Of a stretch of DNA of 23,548 nucleotides, positions 15,115 through 21,175 are shown in pieces. Source of the DNA: UBA8337 sp963932545 (lineage in GTDB: Bacteria; Pseudomonadota; Alphaproteobacteria; RS24). Location: positions 1-23,548 of the forward strand of contig CAWVRH010000021.1 in NCBI GenBank assembly GCA_963932545.1. The letters are read 5' to 3'. The position numbers and the translations under genes were made by a program. Under the pieces are notes generated by a model. That model was not told the DNA's origin. It worked only from the letters and a program-made list of their open reading frames with translations, and did no database searches. The first letter of the stretch is position 1. Each line of letters starts with the position of its first letter.

Positions 15115-15748
15115 TATGTGTCCTTAAAACGAGATAGATGATTTGCCCGAAAGCGGCCAATAGCGTGAGGAGCATGCCGACCCAAATGCGCGGCGATACC
15201 AGCAGGCCAGAACTGGCCTCCACGGGCAAGGCATAAGTGATTGCCAAAGCGGCTTTTTTATATATATGACCGCCCGAAAATGCCGGATCCGTAACCGCGC
15301 GCATCAAATCGCGCCGACTGCGATAGCGAATGATGCCGCTGCCAGACCAGCCCGGATTGGCGGCTGTGTTCCAAGCCTCTATATAATCGCCGGCCGCGCC
15401 CGCGCTAAAAGCGGGATAGCCGCCATTGCGCAATAAGCGGCCGATGAAAGAGCGAAAATAACGATAAAATAAAGCGTGCGCAGATACTGGCTCGCCAGTT
15501 TCGGGATGGGCGAGTTTGCCTTTGGTATAGACCAGCATATTGACCATGAAAAACTCGGCGCCCGTGTCGCAGCGCATGAAGTTCACCCAAGTGTCAAATC
15601 GGGTTTTGTCCAAATTTTCATTGGCTTCCATTTGCGCCATAAACATCTTGATTTCCGCTTCTTTTAGCGGCCCACGCCAGTTTTCATGCCATGCCAAGAA
15701 TAGCAAAAACATAAGTAAAGCCGAACCCCATAGGTAAATCGATGCCAT
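15107..15748 (-). CDS. Membrane-anchored protein with DUF1330/ABM-like middle domain
   Basis: The frame opens at 15868, but the ATG at 15748 has GGAGGAAG 6 bases upstream and begins with a hydrophobic helix (IYLWGSALLMFLLFLAW); this gives 213 aa. The middle part (FFMVNMLVYTKGKL, PAFSAGAAGDYIEAWN and IIRYRSRRDLMRAVTDPAF) follows the pattern of DUF1330-like dimeric barrels, and a second hydrophobic segment lies near the C-terminus (IWVGMLLTLLAAFGQIIYLVL). So a small cofactor- or substrate-binding domain sits between two membrane helices. It overlaps the GST gene by 8 bp and is first in that operon. Function unknown; the gene is divergent from TetR regulator 2. Confidence 0.75.
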   Translation of the reverse strand: MASIYLWGSALLMFLLFLAWHENWRGPLKEAEIKMFMAQMEANENLDKTRFDTWVNFMRCDTGAEFFMVNMLVYTKGKLAHPETGEPVSAHALFYRYFRSFIGRLLRNGGYPAFSAGAAGDYIEAWNTAANPGWSGSGIIRYRSRRDLMRAVTDPAFSGGHIYKKAALAITYALPVEASSGLLVSPRIWVGMLLTLLAAFGQIIYLVLRTHNG

Positions 15749-15770
15749 AGATGCTTCCTCCCGAGGCGTC

Positions 15771-15809
15771 AGAATATGAATTGACACCGCTAATGTCAAT
15801 TTATATATT
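15771..15809. promoter_or_regulatory. Bidirectional promoter with operator 2A
   Basis: Operator 2A is an 8-bp perfect inverted repeat (AATTGACA/TGTCAATT) with a 7-bp spacer, at 15779-15801. Each arm contains a consensus TTGACA -35: plus strand TTGACA (15781-15786), 17 bp, TATATT (15804-15809) for the TetR gene; minus strand TTGACA (15794-15799), 17 bp, TATTCT (15771-15776) for the membrane-protein/GST operon. One bound repressor would block both promoters. Confidence 0.75.
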
Positions 15810-15856
15810 AAGTCGAAGCCGCACGAGAAATTTAGGTCGCACAATATAGGACGCAC

Positions 15857-16438
15857 ATGGGCAATCAAACGGAATTACGAGTTGTAGATGGGCGCCGCCA
15901 GCGCAGCGAGCGCAGTCGTGCCGCCATCCTCACGGCGGCTTTAAACCTTATCGATAGGGGCAATTATGCGCCGACCACGCGTGAAATTGCGCAAGAGGCG
16001 GGCGTTGGCTTGCGGTCTTTCTTCCGTCACTTTGAAGACATGGAAGCCTTGATCGAAGCGATTGACCAGAAAATGCGCCAATATTACGAGCCTTTATTCG
16101 ACCGAGACTTTCAGGCGGGCGAGCTGGAGGCGCGCATCGAGGATACGGTCATCGGTCTTACGGATGCCTATGAGCGGCTTAAAAATATGATGATGATCAC
16201 CCGAGTGCAATTATGGCGGTCTGAGGTTTTGCAAAAAAATTATGCCCGCAATCAAAATGGTTTGCGCAAACATTTGGAAAAATGGCTACCCGAATTGAAA
16301 GGCGTGCCAGAGGCAAACCGCGAGGCGGCGCATGCGACGGCCTCGTATGAGACTTGGGATCGTTTGCGGCGACACCAAAAGCTCAATATCAGACAAGCTC
16401 GCAATGCGATGATTGCCGCACTCTCGGCTGTTTTGTAA
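15857..16438 (+). CDS. TetR/AcrR family transcriptional regulator (regulator 2)
   Basis: A 193-aa regulator. The start has AGGA 5 bases upstream. The DNA-binding domain runs from RSRAAILTAALNLIDRG to the helix-turn-helix TTREIAQEAGVGLRSFFRHF at about residues 40-60; the C-terminal ligand domain (about 70-190) is rich in basic residues and not assignable to a subgroup. Palindromes in its own promoter (15779-15801), before the two sulfatase operons (20118-20142, 20220-20236) and a diverged one before the dehalogenase (12966-12982) make it the likely regulator of all four. I expect repression with release by a small ligand. It may also be co-transcribed with the FGE gene 155 bp downstream. The role is inferred from sites and neighbourhood. 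Confidence 0.92.
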   Translation: MGNQTELRVVDGRRQRSERSRAAILTAALNLIDRGNYAPTTREIAQEAGVGLRSFFRHFEDMEALIEAIDQKMRQYYEPLFDRDFQAGELEARIEDTVIGLTDAYERLKNMMMITRVQLWRSEVLQKNYARNQNGLRKHLEKWLPELKGVPEANREAAHATASYETWDRLRRHQKLNIRQARNAMIAALSAVL

Positions 16439-16466
16439 TCTTTATATCAAGTCAGTTTTGAAAACT

Positions 16467-16571
16467 ATGGGTCTCTTGGCGCTGGTTTTTACCAGCACGT
16501 TTTTCTTGCTCAACATGACGGGCGGCGCTCAACATGGCTCTTGCACTGCGCCTTTGCCTGGTGTTGGATGA
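16467..16571 (+). CDS. Possible small hydrophobic peptide ORF
   Basis: A 34-codon frame between the TetR and FGE genes starts MGLLALVFTSTFFLLNMTGG and contains a signal-peptide-like hydrophobic stretch. There is no convincing Shine-Dalgarno sequence, and no homologue comes to mind. It may be a chance ORF or a remnant of a longer exported protein. Confidence 0.2.
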   Translation: MGLLALVFTSTFFLLNMTGGAQHGSCTAPLPGVG

Positions 16572-16593
16572 CCCCTTAATCAAAGGACGTACC

Positions 16594-17523
16594 ATGATCC
16601 AGAGCCTTGAACGAGTGTGCCGGTTTTTTCTTTTTTTCTCTTTATCCGCCTTTGTGCTGGTCGCCTGTGATGGTGCGCCGGATAAACAAGCCGCTACCAA
16701 AAAAGCCAAACAATGCGCCTCGGTAGAGGCGGCCCCGCAAGTGCTTGAGGCGGGTCATTTTATCATGGGCGCACGTCCCGCTTATGAAGAAGAAGGCCCG
16801 CCACAGCGCGTGCATTTGGCGTCTTTTGATATTGACGCGACGGAAGTTACCAATGCGCAATTTGCCCGTTTTATCGACGCGACAGGTTATGTGACCGATG
16901 CGGAGAAACCACAAGCCGGATTTGGCCAAGCCGGAGGGGTTGTGTTTCGCACGCCCAATTTAAAAAATCCCAGCTGGTGGCATTTTGTGGTTGGCGCCAA
17001 TTGGCGTCACCCCGATGGGCCTGAGACCTCCATTGAGGCGCGCGCCGATGAACCGGTGGTGCAGATATCTTATACGGATGCCAAAGCCTATGCTGCTTGG
17101 GCCGGGCGTCGCTTGCCCAGCGAAGCGGAATGGGAATATGCCGCCGCGGCGGGTGCTGAGACGGTTTATGTCTGGGGCAATGCGCGTGCGCCTGATGGTG
17201 CAGAAATGGCCAACACATGGCAGGGCAGTTTTCCGATACAAAACACCGAGGCAGACGGCTATGCCAAGCGGTCGCCGGTCGGGTGTTTTCCGCCCAATGA
17301 TTTTGCCCTTTACGATATGATTGGCAATGTTTGGGAATGGACGGATACACCTTTTGATGGCGCGGCGCGAGGTCTTGCCGGTGAAGTGCGTTATACGATT
17401 AAGGGCGGTTCGTTTTTATGCGCGCCGAATTTTTGTCGCCGCTACCGGGCTGCTGCGCGCCAAGCCCAAGAAGCCGGTCTGCCGACCAGCCATATTGGAT
17501 TTCGCACGGTCAAAACGCGCTAA
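16594..17523 (+). CDS. Formylglycine-generating enzyme (sulfatase-modifying factor), predicted lipoprotein
   Basis: The ATG at 16594 is preferred over 16534: it has AAAGGA 6 bases upstream and begins a lipoprotein signal (hydrophobic FFLFFSLSAFVLVAC, lipobox LVAC with Cys25, then Asp). The mature 284 aa form a C-type-lectin-like FGE-sulfatase domain: FIMGARPAYEEEGPPQRVHL, DATEVTNAQFARFI, RRLPSEAEWEYAA, MIGNVWEWT and GGSFLCAPNFCRRYRAAARQ. Cys276 and Cys281, five residues apart, match the copper-binding catalytic pair of FGE (human C336/C341), so this should be an active oxygen-dependent FGE and not just a paralogue. It converts the Cys of the sulfatase CxPxR motif to formylglycine. Export with an anchor is unusual for bacterial FGE. 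Two sulfatase targets lie nearby. Confidence 0.93.
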   Translation: MIQSLERVCRFFLFFSLSAFVLVACDGAPDKQAATKKAKQCASVEAAPQVLEAGHFIMGARPAYEEEGPPQRVHLASFDIDATEVTNAQFARFIDATGYVTDAEKPQAGFGQAGGVVFRTPNLKNPSWWHFVVGANWRHPDGPETSIEARADEPVVQISYTDAKAYAAWAGRRLPSEAEWEYAAAAGAETVYVWGNARAPDGAEMANTWQGSFPIQNTEADGYAKRSPVGCFPPNDFALYDMIGNVWEWTDTPFDGAARGLAGEVRYTIKGGSFLCAPNFCRRYRAAARQAQEAGLPTSHIGFRTVKTR

Positions 17524-17539
17524 GGCGTTAAGGCGTTAA
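17524..17539. repeat. Tandem 8-bp repeat spanning two stop codons
   Basis: GGCGTTAA occurs twice in a row, in the 12-bp spacer between the FGE stop and the stop of the convergent gene. The second copy includes the minus-strand stop codon. Probably slippage; no function is evident. Confidence 0.7.
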
Positions 17540-18222
17540 AACAGCTTTAGCCTTGCGCCGCGTGGGCGTGGTGTTTTTTCCGTTTCCGGCAAATCGCAAA
17601 TGCGCTCCATTCGTGTGATGGAACCATCGCCATATTCCCAAACAAGTTGTTCACCTTGGCGATAGCGTTGCACGACCACCGGCCCCCAGCCCAAGGCATG
17701 AAAATTCAATACCTTGTCGCGCCAAATCATCGATGCTGACGAGCGCGGGCAATATTGTTTATCGCCAATCGTAAAGCTGACCCCGCCTTCCGTATCATCG
17801 GTATTCAGGCCGGCTGTAGAATTGGGGCCGTAATCATGAATAATGCCGGCAGAGGTGACGACGGTGCGGCTGCCGCATTGCTCAATGCGTTCGATATGGC
17901 CGACTTTGCCGCCTGACACACCAACCCACAGGCCGCGAATATCATCGGCCTCAGGCGGCAAGGCTTGGGTGCAGGCCTGTAATATCGGCAAAGGAAAATG
18001 CGTATAAGCGCAGCCCGGCGTATTGCCCTTAGCAATCTCATGAGCTTGCTTGCCGCGCCCATTCAAAGGCGGCAGACGACAATAATCAATCGTGCTGCCG
18101 TCACCGGCCAGCACAGCTGGGTCAGTTGTTAAAGGCGGGCGGGCGGAAAAGAAAATCACCCAGATAAGGCCGACGATAAGGAGCGGTAGGCCAATAGAGA
18201 CTGAAAGAAGTATGCGTTTCAT
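17536..18222 (-). CDS. Exported six-cysteine protein of unknown function
   Basis: A 228-aa protein with an uncleaved or cleaved N-terminal hydrophobic segment (LLSVSIGLPLLIVGLIWVIF, about residues 5-24), followed by about 200 residues that contain six cysteines (in DYC, PGC, QAC, EQC, QYC and RIC contexts), suggesting three disulfides in the periplasm. The mature part is rich in beta-strand-like segments and glycines (GLWVGVSGGKVGHIERIEQC; GLNTDDTEGGVSFTIGD). I do not recognise the family. It lies 86 bp downstream of sulfatase 1 on the same strand and is probably co-transcribed, so it may help the sulfatase, bind its substrate or handle its product. Convergent with the FGE gene, 12 bp apart. 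Confidence 0.75.
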   Translation of the reverse strand: MKRILLSVSIGLPLLIVGLIWVIFFSARPPLTTDPAVLAGDGSTIDYCRLPPLNGRGKQAHEIAKGNTPGCAYTHFPLPILQACTQALPPEADDIRGLWVGVSGGKVGHIERIEQCGSRTVVTSAGIIHDYGPNSTAGLNTDDTEGGVSFTIGDKQYCPRSSASMIWRDKVLNFHALGWGPVVVQRYRQGEQLVWEYGDGSITRMERICDLPETEKTPRPRGARLKLF

Positions 18223-18308
18223 ATTTTATCCAATTCGTTGGGGTCGCTGCGCTGGCGGCGGCCGTCCACGACACTAAGGTTGGCTTTTTCGCGCCTATAA
18301 TTTGACCT

Positions 18309-20000
18309 TTAATTAGGCCATAAAATATAATCATCGGCCAATGTCACATTGTCGGCCGGCGTTTTGTCAATCCAGATCGGCATCAGCGCATTGCTGGGCC
18401 ATTTCGGCGTCATTTGTTGGCGATTATGGGCGTCCAACAGGGCGGTTAATTCGGCTATTTTTTCCGGCCTTGTGGGGCTCATATCTTTTTGCTCGGTTGG
18501 GTCTTGTGCGACATGATAGAGCCGTGTTTTTTCGGGGAGTTTGCTGCGCTGCATTTTCCAGCCCTTTGATAAAATCGCCTGATAGTCGCCGGACCGCCAA
18601 ATCAGCGTGTCGCGCGGCGCACCGGATTTTTGACCGGTCATATAGGGCAGCAAATTGACCCCATCCATAAGCTTTGCTTGAGGGACCATTTTGGCGGCCC
18701 CCAAAGCTGTCGGCATAATATCGAGATGCGATATGGGATGGCGATAGGTCTCTCCCGATGGCAGTTTTTGCGGCCAACGCATAATAAAGGGCACATGGGT
18801 GCCGCCTTCAAAAAAGCTCAGTTTAAAGCCGCGATAAGGCTTATTGATATCGGGCATGCCGATATAATTGGCCCCGCCATTATCGCTGGTGAAAATAACC
18901 AGCGTATTTTCATCAAGGCCGTGGACTTTAAGCGCCTGCATAACGCGCCCGACAGAACGGTCCACGGCGCGTATCATGGCGGCATAAACCCGCGAGCGAT
19001 GGTCAGGAAAATTATCGCCCACGGCCTGATAATCTTGGCTTGAGGCTTGCAAGGGCGTGTGAATGCCCCAATGAGCGAGATAAAGGAAAAACGGTTGGTC
19101 TTTATTGGCCTTAATGGCTTTCACCGCTTCGTCCGTATAATAGTCGGTCAAATAGCCTTTGGGGCGAAATAGCGGGCCTTGATTAAAGCTGGCGGCGTAA
19201 TTCAGCACTTCCCATTGCACTTTATCCAATACGGCGAACTCATTGCGCGCATTGACGACATTCGGGTCGTCGATCGGCAAATAAAGCCCGCTTTCCATAA
19301 ACAAGCTTTCGTCAAAACCTTGCGCTCGCGGAAGAAGCGCCTCCTTGCGTCCCAAATGCCATTTGCCGATATGCAAGGTGCGATAGCCCTTGGCGCGCAA
19401 TTCTTCGGGCAGGGTAATTTCTTGCGGCGGCAAACCGCGCGCGTCAAATGGTAAGGCGGCCCCGCGGACTTCGTCGCTAATCTCTAGAAATTCAAAACGA
19501 CGCGGCATGGGGTCGGTTTTTGCCAATTGTTGCAATATCGGCCCGAACCTATCCGGCACAGGGGTAAATTCAAAACCGAAGCGGCTCGCATAACGACCGG
19601 TCAAAAGCATGGCCCGCGAGGTGGCGCATACGGCGCTGCCAGCATAGCCATTGCTGAATTGCACCCCCTCGGCGGCCAAGCGGTCAATATGTGGCGTCTC
19701 AATCAGCCCCTCGCCATGATAGCTGACATCATTAAAGCCCATATCATCGGTTAAAATGACGACGATATTGGGCGGGCGTTGGCCCTTACCTTCCCAAACA
19801 CCGCCTTGCTGCCAAGAAATTGGCTGGTGCGGCCCAACCGGATTGGCGACTTTATTGACAAAACCGACAAGGGAAATAATCAGGTTTGTGCGATTGGCAT
19901 AAGCTAAAACAAGGACGCTGACGAGCAAAAGCCCGGTCGCTGCCAAAATTTTGGCCCGTCGGCTCATCGCCATAAGAAATTCTATTTTGAAGCGTTGCAT
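18309..20000 (-). CDS. Sulfatase 1, N-terminally membrane-anchored (type I sulfatase, C-A-T-S-R motif)
   Basis: A 563-aa alkaline-phosphatase-superfamily sulfatase. Residues 11-34 (SRRAKILAATGLLLVSVLVL) form a signal anchor. Catalytic elements are NIVVILTDDMGFND (metal-binding Asp pair, about 79-91), SAVCATSRAMLLTGR with the nucleophile position C125, HIGKWHLG, LAHWGIHTP and FTSDNGG. The canonical motif is C-x-P-S-R; here the third residue is Thr, which may affect recognition by FGE. Members hydrolyse sulfate esters of aromatics, sugars or sterols, probably in the periplasm. The start at 20000 has AAGGGGG 7 bases upstream; ATG at 19973 is an alternative. The promoter at 20111-20139 overlaps operator 2B. 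The six-Cys gene follows downstream. Confidence 0.92.
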   Translation of the reverse strand: MQRFKIEFLMAMSRRAKILAATGLLLVSVLVLAYANRTNLIISLVGFVNKVANPVGPHQPISWQQGGVWEGKGQRPPNIVVILTDDMGFNDVSYHGEGLIETPHIDRLAAEGVQFSNGYAGSAVCATSRAMLLTGRYASRFGFEFTPVPDRFGPILQQLAKTDPMPRRFEFLEISDEVRGAALPFDARGLPPQEITLPEELRAKGYRTLHIGKWHLGRKEALLPRAQGFDESLFMESGLYLPIDDPNVVNARNEFAVLDKVQWEVLNYAASFNQGPLFRPKGYLTDYYTDEAVKAIKANKDQPFFLYLAHWGIHTPLQASSQDYQAVGDNFPDHRSRVYAAMIRAVDRSVGRVMQALKVHGLDENTLVIFTSDNGGANYIGMPDINKPYRGFKLSFFEGGTHVPFIMRWPQKLPSGETYRHPISHLDIMPTALGAAKMVPQAKLMDGVNLLPYMTGQKSGAPRDTLIWRSGDYQAILSKGWKMQRSKLPEKTRLYHVAQDPTEQKDMSPTRPEKIAELTALLDAHNRQQMTPKWPSNALMPIWIDKTPADNVTLADDYILWPN

Positions 20001-20110
20001 AATATAGCCCCCCCCTTTTTAATCGGGCCACAGTCTTATGCGGCCCCTCAATCCGGTACTCTTGCGAACCCGCTTCCCACGCATGGTGCGTTTAGGCGAG
20101 ACCTATTTTC

Positions 20111-20142
20111 ATCCTATAAATTGACACTTGTTATGTCAATTT
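20111..20142. promoter_or_regulatory. Promoter of the sulfatase 1 operon with operator 2B
   Basis: Operator 2B (20118-20142) is a 9-bp perfect inverted repeat, AAATTGACA/TGTCAATTT, with 7 bp between the arms; its core is TGACACTTGTTATGTCA. On the minus strand, TTGACA (20134-20139), 17 bp, and TAGGAT (20111-20116) form a promoter pointing to sulfatase 1, with a leader of about 100 nt. The arms and the following ATTTATAT match operator 2A. Confidence 0.75.
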
Positions 20143-20218
20143 ATATTGCGCGGCCCGCCCGAGCGCAGGCATCCTGTTACGCCCAGCTTTAGATAAGCCC
20201 AGCTCGCGCGCGCGTGTA

Positions 20219-20245
20219 TTGACATAATAAGTGTCATAATATACT
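20219..20245 (+). promoter_or_regulatory. Promoter of the DJ-1/sulfatase 2 operon with operator 2C
   Basis: TGACATAATAAGTGTCA at 20220-20236, read on the minus strand, differs from operator 2B at one of 17 positions. TTGACA (20219-20224) and TATACT (20240-20245) are 15 bp apart, a short spacing, and would start transcription about 30 bp before the DJ-1-like gene. Together with operator 2B it lies in the 280-bp divergent spacer 20001-20280, which shows no gene. Confidence 0.72.
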
Positions 20246-20280
20246 GATGATGCTCTCATTATCCCCGCAGGAGCCTCGTT

Positions 20281-21132
20281 ATGAAAAAGAAATTACTGAC
20301 TGTTTTTGGATCCCTAGCTCTTTCGGCCGTATTATTGGTCATGGCCGCGCCATCTATTGTGCATGGGCTTGGATTGCACCCTGACTATGATGGGCCGACT
20401 TATAAATTGCCCGGCAAAAAAGCACTTATCATCGGGACCAATCATGGCGTGCTGAACAAGGTCGGCGAAACCACGGGCGCTCCAACCGGTGCGCAAGCAT
20501 CGGAGCTGACCCATCCTTATTACGGTTTTCTGGACGCCGGCATGGAGGTCGATATTGCCAGCATTAAAGGCGGCGTCATTCCCATTGATCCGCAGACCTT
20601 GGGCCGGATGGTTGCGACCCCAGAGGATAAACGCTATTTGGAAGATGCGGCTCTTAAGGCAAAGTTAGAGACTTCCATCAAAATCGCTGATTTGGATTTT
20701 ACTCAATATGACGCAATCTTTCTGTCAGGCGGCTGGGGCGCGGCCTATGATCTTGGCTATTCGCAAGTGCTGGGAGAAAAAATTGCCGACGCCTATTATG
20801 CCAAAAGGCCGATAATCGGTTCCGTCTGTCACGGCGCTTTGGGGCTTATTCGTGCCAAGGATAAAACCGGCAAGCCTATTATTGCTGGACGCAAGGTGAC
20901 CGGGGTTACCGATAAACAGATCAAACAGCTTGGCATCACCCTGACGCCAATGCACCCTGAAAGCGAGCTGCGCAAGGCAGGTGCTTTATATGAGAGCCAA
21001 ACCGCGTTTTTCGACATATTTGCCACCCATGTCGTGATCGATGATGAGCAACGTTTTGTCACCGGACAAAACCAAAATAGCAGCCATGTCACCGCGCATA
21101 AGATTATGGAAATTATTTCCAAACGGCCATAA
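20281..21132 (+). CDS. Exported DJ-1/PfpI (class I glutamine amidotransferase-like) family protein
   Basis: A 283-aa protein with a signal peptide or anchor at residues 4-24 (KLLTVFGSLALSAVLLVMAA). The DJ-1/PfpI fold follows: KKALIIGTNHGV, E75 in GAQASELTHPYYGFLDAG, MEVDIASIKGG, YDAIFLSGGWGAAYDL and the nucleophile elbow IIGSVCHGALGL with Cys183 and His184. The SELTHPY and VCHGALGL segments are like Hsp31/YhbO-type and ThiJ-like hydrolases, including glyoxalase III relatives; most family members are cytoplasmic, so export is unusual. The start has AGGAG 8 bases upstream. The sulfatase 2 gene begins 43 bp downstream, so the two probably share the promoter with operator 2C. It may detoxify or repair reactive carbonyl products in the periplasm. 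Confidence 0.88.
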   Translation: MKKKLLTVFGSLALSAVLLVMAAPSIVHGLGLHPDYDGPTYKLPGKKALIIGTNHGVLNKVGETTGAPTGAQASELTHPYYGFLDAGMEVDIASIKGGVIPIDPQTLGRMVATPEDKRYLEDAALKAKLETSIKIADLDFTQYDAIFLSGGWGAAYDLGYSQVLGEKIADAYYAKRPIIGSVCHGALGLIRAKDKTGKPIIAGRKVTGVTDKQIKQLGITLTPMHPESELRKAGALYESQTAFFDIFATHVVIDDEQRFVTGQNQNSSHVTAHKIMEIISKRP

Positions 21133-21175
21133 GGCCAAACCTTATATTGCTGTGGGTCCTAGGAGGGGAATTGAT

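Noticed and set aside
14707..15141. 144-codon ORF opposite the GST gene
   Set aside because: It is antisense to the conserved GST N-domain and is not protein-like.
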